A DNA stretch of 64,000 bases from Mycolicibacterium sp. P1-5 (GCF_008329565.1 NZ_NPKT01000004.1:62001-126000), one strand, 5' to 3'; positions 8,659 to 17,527 are shown, counted from the first letter of the stretch. The notes: generated from the sequence alone by a model not told the origin. Translations and numbers: made by a program.

Positions 8659-9720
8659 ATGAGTGATGCCACCCTGACAACCGAACTGGGCCGCGTCCTG
8701 GTGACCGGCGGCGCCGGGTTCGTCGGCGCCAACCTGGTGACGGAACTGCTCGATCGCGGACATTTCGTTCGCGCCTTCGATCGGGCGGCTTCCCCGCTTC
8801 CGCCGCACGAGCGTCTTGAGGTGCTCCAGGGCGACATCTGCGACACCGCGACCGTCGCTGCCGCGGTCTCCGGGATCGACACGATCTTTCACACCGCGGC
8901 GATCATCGATCTGATGGGCGGGGCGTCGGTCACCGAGGAGTACCGCAAGCGCAGCTTCGACGTGAACGTCGGCGGCACCAAGAATCTGGTGCACGCGGCA
9001 CAGGCCGCCGGCGTCAAGCGGTTCGTCTACACCGCCTCCAACAGCGTGGTCATGGGCGGGCAGCGGATCGTCAACGGTGACGAAACAATGCCGTACACAG
9101 CACGTTTCAACGACCTCTACACCGAGACCAAGGTGGTCGCCGAGAAGTTCGTGCTCAGCCAGAACGGCGTGGACGGCTTGCTGACTTGCTCGATCCGCCC
9201 CAGCGGCATCTGGGGCCGCGGCGATCAGACCATGTTCCGCAAGCTGTTCGAGCGAGTGATCGCCGGGCACGTCAAGGTTCTCGTCGGCAATAAAGAGGCG
9301 AAGCTCGACAACTCCTACGTGCACAATCTGGTGCACGGATTCATCTTGGCCGCAAAACATTTGGTGGAAGGTGGCACCGCGCCCGGCCAGGCCTACTTCA
9401 TCAACGACGGCGAGCCGATCAATATGTTCGACTTCTCCCGGCCGGTGGTCGAGGCCTGCGGCGAGAAGTGGCCGAGCTTTTGGATACCCGGTGGTTTGGT
9501 GCACGCCCTGCTGACCGGCTGGCAATGGTTGCATTTCAAGTTGAAGTTCCCCGAGCCACCGCTGGAACCGCTTGCGGTTGAACGGGTTTCGATCGACAAC
9601 TACTTCTCGATCGAGAAGGCCCGCCGCGACCTGGGTTACCAGCCGCTGTACACCACCGACCAGGCGCTGGAGCACTGCCTGCCGTACTACACCCAGCTCT
9701 ACGCCGAGATGAAGGGCTAG
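8659..9720 (+). CDS. 3-beta-hydroxysteroid dehydrogenase / delta5-4 isomerase family protein (Rv1106c-like)
   Basis: A 353-residue extended SDR. It has the NAD-binding motif VLVTGGAGFVGANLV (14-28), an acidic strand end (RAFDRA), a catalytic Tyr-Lys in YTETK (about 154-158) and the sugar-epimerase-like segment SIRPSGIWGRGDQ. A C-terminal stretch, HALLTGWQWLHFKLKF, is hydrophobic like the membrane-association region of 3-beta-HSDs. The M. tuberculosis homologue oxidises cholesterol to cholestenone. The KstR-type operator upstream supports a sterol role. It is convergent with the following lipoprotein gene (4-bp overlap). Confidence 0.88.
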   Translation: MSDATLTTELGRVLVTGGAGFVGANLVTELLDRGHFVRAFDRAASPLPPHERLEVLQGDICDTATVAAAVSGIDTIFHTAAIIDLMGGASVTEEYRKRSFDVNVGGTKNLVHAAQAAGVKRFVYTASNSVVMGGQRIVNGDETMPYTARFNDLYTETKVVAEKFVLSQNGVDGLLTCSIRPSGIWGRGDQTMFRKLFERVIAGHVKVLVGNKEAKLDNSYVHNLVHGFILAAKHLVEGGTAPGQAYFINDGEPINMFDFSRPVVEACGEKWPSFWIPGGLVHALLTGWQWLHFKLKFPEPPLEPLAVERVSIDNYFSIEKARRDLGYQPLYTTDQALEHCLPYYTQLYAEMKG

Positions 9721-10121
9721 CGCATCGAGTTTCTGACGACCTGGCCGTAGGCGGCCTTCTGTTCGGCGCTCAGGGTCGACGCGAACACCACGACGATGTC
9801 TTCGACCTGCAGCATGTCGGGCACCGCGGCGGCGTAGAGTTCCGCGCGCCCGGTGCTGGGAAATTTGAGGATCGACACCGTGTCGGTATTGGTCGCCTCC
9901 AGGCAACCCGCCGTCGGGCAGGTGGACGCCGTCGCGTCGCGTGCGTTCAGCGCGGGGAGCTTCGCCTTCGTGATCGCGTCCAGCACCTGGGCGGCGGAGA
10001 CATTGTTGAGCATCACCGCGCCGGCCGTCGTCGGCGTCGGGCGCGTGTGCTGCGCGCCACAGCCTTGAAGGGCCGTGGCTGCCACGACCGCCGCGACGAG
10101 CACTGCGTATCTCGCGGGCAT
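9717..10121 (-). CDS. Putative small lipoprotein
   Basis: A 134-residue product with a signal peptide (PARYAVLVAAVVAATALQGC) ending in a lipobox, LQGC, with the acylated Cys at 21. The mature part contains a CPTAGC pair (a likely disulfide) and a final SAEQKAAYGQVVRNSMR helix, with no known catalytic motif. It is expected to be anchored on the outer face of the membrane. Its tail overlaps the 3-beta-HSD gene by 4 bp. Function is unknown. Confidence 0.75.
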   Translation of the reverse strand: MPARYAVLVAAVVAATALQGCGAQHTRPTPTTAGAVMLNNVSAAQVLDAITKAKLPALNARDATASTCPTAGCLEATNTDTVSILKFPSTGRAELYAAAVPDMLQVEDIVVVFASTLSAEQKAAYGQVVRNSMR

Positions 10122-10127
10122 GGTCTC

Positions 10128-10133
10128 AGCCTA
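10128..10133 (-). promoter_or_regulatory. -10 box, leaderless promoter of the small lipoprotein gene
   Basis: On the minus strand TAGGCT, then 6 nt, then ATG at 10121. Confidence 0.55.
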
Positions 10134-10250
10134 TCGGCGGCGGCCAATGCCAAAATTCGAGTAGTCGGCTACACGGCAACCAGGGCGGCGCGCTCGTGAA
10201 TTTTCGGTGAGAAGCCATCTCGTATGCCCAAAATGCGCCGCTCGTTGTCC

Positions 10251-10256
10251 TAGCGT
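10251..10256 (+). promoter_or_regulatory. -10 box, leaderless promoter of the sulfatase operon
   Basis: TAGCGT followed by 6 nt and ATG at 10263, with no Shine-Dalgarno. It would drive the three-gene sulfatase operon. Confidence 0.6.
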
Positions 10257-10262
10257 CGGAAT

Positions 10263-11804
10263 ATGCCTGAAGGAAAACCCAACATCCTGGTCATCTGGGG
10301 CGACGACATCGGGATCACCAACCTCAGCTGTTACAGCGACGGAATGATGGGCTACCGCACGCCCAACATCGATCGCATCGCCGTCGAGGGCATGCGCTTC
10401 ACCGACTCCTACGGGGAACAGAGCTGCACGGCCGGACGCGCGGCGTTCATCAGCGGCCAGAGCGTCTACCGCACCGGCATGAGCAAGGTCGGCATTCCCG
10501 GTGTCGATATCGGCTGGGCCGCCCAGGACCCGACGATCGCCGAACTGCTCAAACCGCTGGGCTACGCGACCGGCCAGTTCGGCAAGAACCACTTCGGCGA
10601 TCGCAACAAGTACCTGCCGACGGTTCATGGGTTCGACGAGTTTTACGGGAACCTGTATCACCTCAATGCCGAAGAGGAACCCGAGCAGGGCGATTATCCG
10701 CACAAGGATCAGTTCCCGAGGCTCTATGAGTTTGCGCTGCCTCGCGGTGTGCTCGACTGCAGGGCGCTGCCCGAGGACTCGACCGAACCCGACGACGAAA
10801 AGTTCGGTCCGGTAGGCAAGCAGACCATCACCGACACGGGCCCGCTGACCGCCAAGCGGATGGAGACCATCGACGACGACATCGCCGACCGCACCGTCGA
10901 ATACATCCGTCGCCAGCACGACGCGGACAACCCGTTCTTCGTGTGGTGCAACTTCACTCACATGCACCTGTACACACATCTCAAACCGGGCAGCAAGGGG
11001 CAGGCCGGGCTGTGGCAGTCGGAATACCACGACGCGATGATCGACCACGACAAGAACGTGGGCACGGTACTCGACGTGCTCGATGAGCTGGGCATCGCCG
11101 AGGACACCATCGTCATCTACTCGACCGATAACGGCCCGCATCGCAACTCGTGGCCGGACGCCGGGACCACGCCGTTCCGCAGTGAGAAGAACACCAACTG
11201 GGAAGGCGCCTACCGGGTCCCGGAGATGATCCGCTGGCCCGGAAAGATCAAGGCCGGCACCGTTTCCAACGACATCATCCAGCACCACGATTGGCTGCCC
11301 ACATTGGTCGCCGCCGCGGGCGATCCCGACGTCAGCGAGAAGCTGAAGAAGGGCTACCGGATCGGCGATATCGAATACAAGGTGCACATCGACGGGTTCA
11401 ACCTGTTGCCCTATCTGATGGGCGAGGTCGAGCAGAGCCCGCGCCGCGGGTTCTTCTACTTCAATGACGATGCGCAGCTGGTCGCGATGCGGTTTGAGAA
11501 TTGGAAGATCGTGTTCGCCGAGCAGCGCTGCCAGGGCACCTTGCGCATCTGGGCCGAACCGTTCACCGAGCTTCGGGTGCCCAAACTGTTCAACCTGCGC
11601 ACCGACCCGTTCGAGTATGCCGACATCACGTCGAACACGTATTACGAATGGTTCCTGCGCCGGGATTTCTTCGCGTTCTATGCGACGGCGATGGCGTCGA
11701 TGTTTCTGGACACCTTCAAGGAGTTTCCGCCGCGGCACCCACCGGCCAGCTTCAGCATCGACCAGATCGTCAAGAAGCTCGACGAGTTCTTGGCGGCCGA
11801 CTAG
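10263..11804 (+). CDS. Type I sulfatase with CTAGR maturation motif
   Basis: A 513-residue member of the alkaline-phosphatase-superfamily sulfatases, which hydrolyse sulfate esters with a formylglycine nucleophile. Metal ligands are visible in VIWGDDIG (D14, D15) and in STDNGPH. The modification motif is SCTAGRAAF (C55, R59), a CxAxR variant of the usual CxPxR. GQFGKNHFGD carries the active-site Lys. There is no signal peptide, so it should act in the cytoplasm. The HAD gene begins at the very next base, and an FGE gene follows, so substrate and maturase are co-encoded. The substrate is unknown. Confidence 0.9.
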   Translation: MPEGKPNILVIWGDDIGITNLSCYSDGMMGYRTPNIDRIAVEGMRFTDSYGEQSCTAGRAAFISGQSVYRTGMSKVGIPGVDIGWAAQDPTIAELLKPLGYATGQFGKNHFGDRNKYLPTVHGFDEFYGNLYHLNAEEEPEQGDYPHKDQFPRLYEFALPRGVLDCRALPEDSTEPDDEKFGPVGKQTITDTGPLTAKRMETIDDDIADRTVEYIRRQHDADNPFFVWCNFTHMHLYTHLKPGSKGQAGLWQSEYHDAMIDHDKNVGTVLDVLDELGIAEDTIVIYSTDNGPHRNSWPDAGTTPFRSEKNTNWEGAYRVPEMIRWPGKIKAGTVSNDIIQHHDWLPTLVAAAGDPDVSEKLKKGYRIGDIEYKVHIDGFNLLPYLMGEVEQSPRRGFFYFNDDAQLVAMRFENWKIVFAEQRCQGTLRIWAEPFTELRVPKLFNLRTDPFEYADITSNTYYEWFLRRDFFAFYATAMASMFLDTFKEFPPRHPPASFSIDQIVKKLDEFLAAD

Positions 11805-12701
11805 ATGCTCGAGGCGTGGACCGACGGCCCGGCGAAGTCCGCGATCGTCGAGTTCGCGGCACGCGCAGCGGAAACAGTTGCACCAGAGGAACGCATCGCC
11901 GTGTTCGACAACGACGGAACGCTGTGGTGTGAGAAGCCGGCGTACATCCAGCTCGACTTCCTGGTGCGCCGGATCGCCGCGCAGGTGGCCGCCGATCCTG
12001 AGTTGGCCGATAAGCAACCGTACACGGCCGCGGCGGCCGGTGATCTGCACTGGTTCGGCGACGCCGTCACCAAGCACTACAACGGCGACCATGCGGATTT
12101 GAAACTACTTGCTGTAGCGGTTCTTTCGGCCAATGTAGCGATCAGCACCGATGAGCACGCGGCCCGGGTGAGCGCATTCTTCGGCGACGCAAAGCATCCG
12201 ACGCTGGGCCGGGCATACACCGCATGCGGCTATGCCCCGATGGTCGAATTGTTGCGTTATCTCGAATCGTTCGGCTTCGTCAACTACATCGTCTCCGGCG
12301 GCGGGCGCGATTTCATGCGGCCCATTACGACGGCGATGTACGGCGTGCCGCCCGAACGGGTGATCGGCAGTTCAGTCGGGCTGATTTTCCAGAACGGCGA
12401 ACTGCTGACCACCGCGCAACCGGAGGTCCTCAACGACGGCCCGGTCAAGCCGGTGCGAATCTGGGGACGGGTCGGCCGTCGGCCGATCCTCGCCGCCGGG
12501 AATTCCAACGGCGATATCGAGATGCTGCAATACATTACGGCCGGGACGGCGCCGTCGCTGGCACTGCTGGTTCGCCACGACGACGCCGATCGCGAATTCG
12601 CTTACACCGCAGGAGCGGAACGTGCGTTGGACCTTGCCGAAACCCACGGCTGGATCCAGGCCAGCATGCGCGACGACTGGAAGACCGTCTTCAGTGACTG
12701 A
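11805..12701 (+). CDS. HAD-superfamily hydrolase (phosphoserine-phosphatase-like)
   Basis: A 298-residue HAD phosphatase. Motif I is VFDNDGTLW (nucleophile D35, D37), motif II is NYIVSGGGRDF (Ser), and motif IV is ILAAGNSNGDIEM. A large helical cap sits between motifs I and II. It starts immediately after the sulfatase TAG (0-bp gap) and overlaps the FGE gene by 8 bp, so all three are probably translated together. A phosphatase in a sulfatase operon could act on a phosphorylated product or precursor, but nothing in the sequence fixes the substrate. Confidence 0.85.
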   Translation: MLEAWTDGPAKSAIVEFAARAAETVAPEERIAVFDNDGTLWCEKPAYIQLDFLVRRIAAQVAADPELADKQPYTAAAAGDLHWFGDAVTKHYNGDHADLKLLAVAVLSANVAISTDEHAARVSAFFGDAKHPTLGRAYTACGYAPMVELLRYLESFGFVNYIVSGGGRDFMRPITTAMYGVPPERVIGSSVGLIFQNGELLTTAQPEVLNDGPVKPVRIWGRVGRRPILAAGNSNGDIEMLQYITAGTAPSLALLVRHDDADREFAYTAGAERALDLAETHGWIQASMRDDWKTVFSD

Positions 12702-13554
12702 ACCCGAACTGGTTCAGATCCCGGGACAGACCGCCGTGCTGGGGTCTGCACGGCACTACCCCGAAGAAGCTCCCGCCCGACCGATGACCGTCGCCAGCTT
12801 CTGGATCCAGCCCCGCCAGGTCACCAATGCGGCATTCCTTGAATTCGCCTCGGACACCGACTATCTCACCCTCGCGGAACGCCCATTGAACGCCGCCGAC
12901 TATCCGGGTGCGCCGCCGGCCAATCTGCAGCCGGGTTCAATGGTGTTCCGCCGTGCCAGCGGTCCCGTCGACCTGCGCCACCTCAGCCAGTGGTGGACCT
13001 GGACCCCGGGCGCCTCGTGGCGGCACCCGTTGGGGCCGGGCTCGTCGATCGTCAAACGCGCCGAGCACCCCGTCGTCCATGTCGCCTACGAGGACGCTGT
13101 GGCGTACGCGGCGTGGGCCGGACTGGCGTTACCGACGGAGGCCGAATGGGAGACAGCCGCGCGAGGCGGACTCGAGCAGGCCGACTACACCTGGGGCGAC
13201 CAACCGGAGGGTGGCGCCCAGCGGATGGCGAACTATTGGCATGGCGACTTTCCGTGGCGTCCGGAACCCGGCTACGGACGCACCACCGACGTCGGCAGCT
13301 TCCCGCCCAACGGATACGGACTCTTCGACATGGCCGGCAACGCCTGGGAGTGGACGACAGATTGGTGGAACGAGACTGAGGCAGCCAGCTATGACGCTGC
13401 CCAGCCGCAGTTCAAGATAGCCCGAAAGGTCGTCAAGGGCGGATCCTTCCTGTGCGCCGACAGCTACTGCATGCGCTATCGACCCGCCGCGCGCAGGCCG
13501 CAGATGGTCGACACCGGCATGAGCCACATCGGATTCCGCTGCGTGAAGCGATAG
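12694..13554 (+). CDS. Formylglycine-generating enzyme (sulfatase-modifying factor)
   Basis: A 286-residue SUMF1-type protein. It has the FGE fold signatures EHPVVHVAYEDAVAYAAWAG, LPTEAEWETAARGG, GYGLFDMAGNAWEWTTDWW and GFRCVKR. Unlike EgtB/PvdO relatives it keeps both copper-binding cysteines in GGSFLCADSYCMRYR (C254 and C259, spaced as C336/C341 of human FGE), so it should be a true aerobic Cys-to-formylglycine oxidase. The likely client is the CTAGR sulfatase two genes upstream. The GTG start is inside the HAD gene's end. Confidence 0.92.
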   Translation: MTEPELVQIPGQTAVLGSARHYPEEAPARPMTVASFWIQPRQVTNAAFLEFASDTDYLTLAERPLNAADYPGAPPANLQPGSMVFRRASGPVDLRHLSQWWTWTPGASWRHPLGPGSSIVKRAEHPVVHVAYEDAVAYAAWAGLALPTEAEWETAARGGLEQADYTWGDQPEGGAQRMANYWHGDFPWRPEPGYGRTTDVGSFPPNGYGLFDMAGNAWEWTTDWWNETEAASYDAAQPQFKIARKVVKGGSFLCADSYCMRYRPAARRPQMVDTGMSHIGFRCVKR

Positions 13555-13579
13555 GCCAAACACTCCACCCATGCTTGAC

Positions 13580-13593
13580 TAGAACACGTTCTC
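13580..13593 (+). promoter_or_regulatory. KstR-like operator upstream of the reductase pair
   Basis: The 12-bp palindrome AGAACACGTTCT (13581-13592) carries the KstR core AACnnGTT. The 14-mer TAGAACACGTTCTC matches TnnAACnnGTTnnA except for the last base. It lies 18 bp before the ATG at 13611. Confidence 0.6.
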
Positions 13594-13610
13594 ATATGGG
13601 AGGGAGTTCG

Positions 13611-14678
13611 ATGTCCGACGCTGTGCTGGTAACCGGCGCGTTCGGGTTGGTGGGAAGTGCGACGGTAAGGCAGCTGGCTGCCGCCGGTCGGCGCGTGGTC
13701 GCCACCGACCTCGAAACCCCGGCGACCCAAAAGGCGGCCGCCGACCTTCCCGCGGGCGTGCAGGTGCGCTGGGCTGACCTCACCGACCCGGCCGTCGTCG
13801 AGAAGCTGTTGGCCGAGGTCTCCCCCGCTGCGGTCATTCACCTGGCCGCGGTGATTCCGCCGCTGTGCTACGCCAAGCCTGAACTCGCCTACAAGGTCAA
13901 CGTCGGCGCGACCGACAACCTGGTGAAAGCCCTTGAGGTGCATCCCAATCCGGCTCGGCTGGTGCAGGCCTCCAGCATCGCCGTGTACGGGCCGCGAAAC
14001 CCGCATCACATCACCGACGAGCTCACCGCGGACACCCCGGTCAACCCGTACGACAACTACGGCAAGCACAAGGTCGAGGCCGAAGGCATTGTGCGGGCCT
14101 CCAAGTTGGACTGGGTGATCCTGCGACTCGGCGGGGTGCTGACCACCGAGCCCAACCTCGGCATGGACCCCAACCTGATCTTCTTCGAGGGCGTGCTGCC
14201 CGCCGATGGCCGGCTGCAGACCGTCGATGTCCGCGACGTGGCGTTCGCCTTCGCCGCCGCCACCACCGCCGACGTGCTCGGTCAGACCCTGCTGATCGGC
14301 GGCGATGACAGCCACCGGCTGCGCCAGAGCGATATCGGCCAGTCCACCGCCGCGGCGATGGGTTTGGTCGGCGCTCTGCCAGCCGGCCGCAAGGGCGATC
14401 CGAACGACGACGGCGGCTGGTTCGCCACCGATTGGATGGACTCGGCTGCGGCGCAGCAGGTACTGAAACACCAGCACTACTCGTGGCCGGACATGCTGGC
14501 CGAGACCGCGGAGAAGGTCGGCTGGAAGCGATACATCTTCAGGGTGATCGCACCGCTTGCCCGTGAGTACCTCAAACGCCAGTCGCCGTACTACGGTCAG
14601 CCGCCGGGATACGGCAACCCGTGGGAGGCTGTCCGGCGCAAATGGGGTGCCCCGGAGAACGACGGAAAGGTGTCATGA
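13611..14678 (+). CDS. NAD(P)-dependent epimerase/dehydratase family oxidoreductase (extended SDR)
   Basis: A 355-residue extended SDR with VLVTGAFGLVGSATV (GxxGxxG), VIHLAAVIPPL, the catalytic SSIAVYG Ser and YDNYGKHK (Tyr-Lys pair). The last 70 residues (WKRYIFRVIAPLAREYLKRQ) are basic and amphipathic, perhaps for membrane contact. GGGAGGGAG ends 5 nt before the ATG. It is coupled to the next SDR by an ATGA overlap, and the pair sits behind a KstR-like site, which suggests a steroid or lipid substrate. Confidence 0.82.
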   Translation: MSDAVLVTGAFGLVGSATVRQLAAAGRRVVATDLETPATQKAAADLPAGVQVRWADLTDPAVVEKLLAEVSPAAVIHLAAVIPPLCYAKPELAYKVNVGATDNLVKALEVHPNPARLVQASSIAVYGPRNPHHITDELTADTPVNPYDNYGKHKVEAEGIVRASKLDWVILRLGGVLTTEPNLGMDPNLIFFEGVLPADGRLQTVDVRDVAFAFAAATTADVLGQTLLIGGDDSHRLRQSDIGQSTAAAMGLVGALPAGRKGDPNDDGGWFATDWMDSAAAQQVLKHQHYSWPDMLAETAEKVGWKRYIFRVIAPLAREYLKRQSPYYGQPPGYGNPWEAVRRKWGAPENDGKVS

Positions 14679-15448
14679 CCGAGCAAGTAGCAGTCATCGT
14701 CGGAGGTGCCTCCGGGATCGGTTGGGCGACGGCCCAGACGCTGGCCGCCCGGGGCGCACGCGTGACGATCGCCGACCGCAACACTGACTTGGCCCGCGAA
14801 CGCGCCGGTGAGCTCGGTGATCCGCACACCTGGGCCGAGGTGGAAGTCACCGACGAAGCAACGGTGGCAACGCTTTTCGACGATGTGGTGGCTCGCGAAG
14901 GTGGCCTGCATGTGGTGGTGAATTGTGCGGGGTTCAGCGGCTTCGGGGTCATCACCGAGCTGGACGTCGAGCAGTTCCGTTCGGTGATCGACGTCTGCCT
15001 CAACGGTGCGTTCCTGGTGATCAAGCATGCCGGCCGCCATCTCGGCGAGGGCGGGGCGCTGGTGTCGCTGACATCGCTCAACGCCCGCCAGCCCGCGATC
15101 GGGATGAGCGCGTACTGCTCGGCCAAGGCCGGCTTGTCGATGCTGACCCAGGTCGCGGCGCTCGAATTAGGACCGCGCGGTATCCGGGTCAACGCCGTCG
15201 CACCGGGCTTCGTGCACACTCCTCTGACCGAGGGTGCGGCCATGATTCCCGGCGTCGTCGACGAGTACGTCGAGAACACCGCGCTGGGCAGGCCGGGAAC
15301 ACCGCAGGACATCGCCGACGCGGTTGCCTTCCTGTGTTCGCCCCAATCCTCGTGGCTCACCGGGGAGATCCTCGACCTCAACGGTGGCGCACATCTCAAG
15401 CGCTATCCCAACGTTGCCGAACACCTGACCCGGCTGATGAATCCGTAA
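14675..15448 (+). CDS. Short-chain dehydrogenase/reductase (classical SDR)
   Basis: A 257-residue classical SDR with the glycine motif GGASGIGWATA, VNCAGFSG (the NAG-type Asn), SLTSLNA (catalytic Ser region), SAYCSAKAG (Tyr-Lys) and IRVNAVAPGFVHT, then a C-terminal LTGEILDLNGG that is standard for the FabG/hydroxysteroid dehydrogenase group. It is translationally coupled to the preceding reductase. Its substrate cannot be read from sequence; the KstR-like operator upstream makes a sterol-related alcohol plausible. Confidence 0.87.
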   Translation: MTEQVAVIVGGASGIGWATAQTLAARGARVTIADRNTDLARERAGELGDPHTWAEVEVTDEATVATLFDDVVAREGGLHVVVNCAGFSGFGVITELDVEQFRSVIDVCLNGAFLVIKHAGRHLGEGGALVSLTSLNARQPAIGMSAYCSAKAGLSMLTQVAALELGPRGIRVNAVAPGFVHTPLTEGAAMIPGVVDEYVENTALGRPGTPQDIADAVAFLCSPQSSWLTGEILDLNGGAHLKRYPNVAEHLTRLMNP

Positions 15449-15452
15449 TTCG

Positions 15453-16613
15453 GTGAACACCGAATTCACCGTCACTCAGAAGCGCGCGCTGGCGATCGTC
15501 ACCCTGATCGCCGTGCTGCTGGGTGCCTACTTCCTGCGGCACTACTTCATCCTGGTAGTGATCGCGGCGATCGTCGCGTATCTGTTCACCCCGCTGTACG
15601 ACCGGTGCCGTAGCCGCTTCGGAACCGGGTTGTCGGCCACCTTGACGGTGCTGGCCGCGCTGGCCACCGTGATCATTCCAGTTGGTGCGCTGTTAACGCT
15701 TGCGGTGCTTCAGATTTCGCACATGTTGGTGCATGTGGCGGACTGGGTGCAGAGCGCCGACATGTCGACGGTCGGTGATCAGGCGCTGTCGTACACCAAT
15801 CACGCGCTGGCCAAGCTGCCGTTCGGCCATTTCTCCGTCACCACCGAATCGGTGCGCGGCACGATGGTGACCGTCTCCCAAAACCTCGGCCGGTGGCTGC
15901 TGCACGCACTGCAGGGCGCCGCCGGTGGAGTGATCGGCGTCGTCACGTCGGCGATCATCTTCTTGTATGTCCTGGTCTCGTTGCTGACCAATCAGGAGCA
16001 GCTGCTGACCCTGATCCGCCGACTCAACCCGCTCGGCGAAGAGGTCACTGACCTCTATCTGGCCAAGATGGGCGCGATGGTCAAAGGAACCGTCAAGGGC
16101 CAGTTCATTATTGCGTTGGTTCAGGGCTTGCTCGGGGCGGCGTCGATCTACATCGGTGGGTTCCACAACGGGTTTTTCATCTTCGCGATCTTCCTGACCG
16201 CTTTGTCAGTGATCCCGTTGGGCAGCGGCATCATCACCATCCCGTTCGGCATCGGGATGATGTTCTTCGGCAACATCGGCGGCGGCCTGTTCGTGGTGCT
16301 CTTCCACATCATCGGCGTCACCAACGTCGACAACTTCCTGCGGCCCATTCTGGTTCCGCGCGAGGCCCGACTCGATCCCGCGCTGATGCTGCTGGCGGTG
16401 TTCTCCGGCATTGCGATGTTCGGCTTCTGGGGCATCGTGCTGGGTCCGGTGCTGATGATCATCATCGTCACCACAATCTCGGTGTATTTGGCCGTGTACA
16501 AGGGCGTCGAGATGACCTCGCACGAGCCGCCCGAGAAACGCCGGCGGTTGTTTCGGCGGCGGCTCCAGGAGGAAACGCAGGCCGCCGCGGACGGCGAGCC
16601 GGCGCCGGATTAG
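15453..16613 (+). CDS. AI-2E family transporter (PerM/TqsA-like, Rv1101c-like)
   Basis: A 386-residue membrane protein with about seven or eight helices and the family hallmark central region (LIRRLNPLGEEVTDLYLAKM, then VKGTVKGQFIIALVQGLLGA). The C-terminal half contains GVTNVDNFLRPILVPREARL and FGFWGIVLGPVLM, both diagnostic of the AI-2E transporter family. The last 40 residues form a charged cytoplasmic tail. Family members export small molecules or Na+; the cargo here is unknown. The GTG start lies 4 bp after the SDR stop, so it may share that operon. Confidence 0.88.
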   Translation: MNTEFTVTQKRALAIVTLIAVLLGAYFLRHYFILVVIAAIVAYLFTPLYDRCRSRFGTGLSATLTVLAALATVIIPVGALLTLAVLQISHMLVHVADWVQSADMSTVGDQALSYTNHALAKLPFGHFSVTTESVRGTMVTVSQNLGRWLLHALQGAAGGVIGVVTSAIIFLYVLVSLLTNQEQLLTLIRRLNPLGEEVTDLYLAKMGAMVKGTVKGQFIIALVQGLLGAASIYIGGFHNGFFIFAIFLTALSVIPLGSGIITIPFGIGMMFFGNIGGGLFVVLFHIIGVTNVDNFLRPILVPREARLDPALMLLAVFSGIAMFGFWGIVLGPVLMIIIVTTISVYLAVYKGVEMTSHEPPEKRRRLFRRRLQEETQAAADGEPAPD

Positions 16614-17515
16614 TCGACCTGTTTGTACCAGGAGATGACGACCATCACCATCGCGGCAACCAACGCAACGATCACCCACAACACCAGGCTGACGTCGATC
16701 CATGCGCCCGGTGGCGGTGCCCCGGGCAGGATGTTGCGCAGCGGCACGATAGCGAAGAGCATTGCGGCATACCATGTTGCGAACGGCATCTGGAACTGCT
16801 TGCGCCTGCTGATCACCAGCACGGAGGTGAAGATCGCGATCGTCGGCAGCGTCAGCAGCACGACAACGATGCCGAGGTCGAAGGCCAGTGGCCCGAGTGC
16901 GCGGCTGAAGATCACCTGCGTGGCGTCGCCGTCGCCCTTGGCCGCCGGGGCCGGTGCGACAGTATCGCTGGACAGGTCCCAGCCCTGCAGTGCGCCGGTG
17001 ATCTCGACCTTGGCCGGCACGATCTTGCGGTCCTCGCCCTCGCCTATCAGCAGATCGGCGCTGATGCCCTCGGTCTTGTAGCGATCGAACGGCCAGGTGT
17101 TCACATCGCCGTTCACGTCGATGGTGGTCGTCACCTCTGCCGGGGCCGCACCTGCCGGAAACTTCAGGTCGCCCAGCGAGTTCCACGGATGTAGCCGGAC
17201 CGCGATATCCTGCTTGAGGACATCCAGCTTGCTATCGACCAGCGTATCCGCCGGTACGACAAGTACTTTGGCGTCGGCCTTGTAGTCCACGGTGCGCAAT
17301 GCCTGCAACGTGACCAGGACGACGGTCTCGGAACCGTTGCCGTCGTTCGTCGCCTCGAGTTCTTTGGCGGAACCGGACAGCCACCAGTAGCCGAACAGGG
17401 TGGCGAGATAGGCCAGAATCACGACCAGCACCGTGACGATGGCAGCCTTTTTACCGCGCGGCGCCGGCTTGGCGGCGGGAGCCGGAGTCTGCGGCTCAGC
17501 AGGGGTCGTGGTCAC
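16610..17515 (-). CDS. DUF4436 membrane protein
   Basis: A 301-residue protein. A cytoplasmic Pro/Ala-rich start is followed by a first helix (AAIVTVLVVILAYLATLFGY, residues 24-45), an extracytoplasmic beta-rich domain of about 150 residues (LHPWNSLGDLKF, DVNTWPFDRYKTE), and three C-terminal helices (around 208-230, 245-262, 272-296). The architecture fits DUF4436. It is convergent with the AI-2E gene (4-bp overlap). Function is unknown. Confidence 0.7.
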   Translation of the reverse strand: MTTTPAEPQTPAPAAKPAPRGKKAAIVTVLVVILAYLATLFGYWWLSGSAKELEATNDGNGSETVVLVTLQALRTVDYKADAKVLVVPADTLVDSKLDVLKQDIAVRLHPWNSLGDLKFPAGAAPAEVTTTIDVNGDVNTWPFDRYKTEGISADLLIGEGEDRKIVPAKVEITGALQGWDLSSDTVAPAPAAKGDGDATQVIFSRALGPLAFDLGIVVVLLTLPTIAIFTSVLVISRRKQFQMPFATWYAAMLFAIVPLRNILPGAPPPGAWIDVSLVLWVIVALVAAMVMVVISWYKQVD

Positions 17516-17521
17516 GCGGGC

Positions 17522-17527
17522 ATCGTA
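17522..17527 (-). promoter_or_regulatory. -10 box, leaderless promoter of the DUF4436 gene
   Basis: On the minus strand TACGAT, then 6 nt, then GTG at 17515. Confidence 0.55.

Noticed and set aside
8533-9906. Minus-strand open frame (457 codons) opposite the 3-beta-HSD gene.
   Set aside because: It would cover the KstR site, promoter and whole coding region of a well-recognised SDR.
10131-12092. Long minus-strand open frame (653 codons) opposite the sulfatase operon.
   Set aside because: It is the complement of strong sulfatase, HAD and FGE coding sequence, and its product is Arg/Val/Asp-rich with no motif, as expected for antisense frames in GC-rich DNA.
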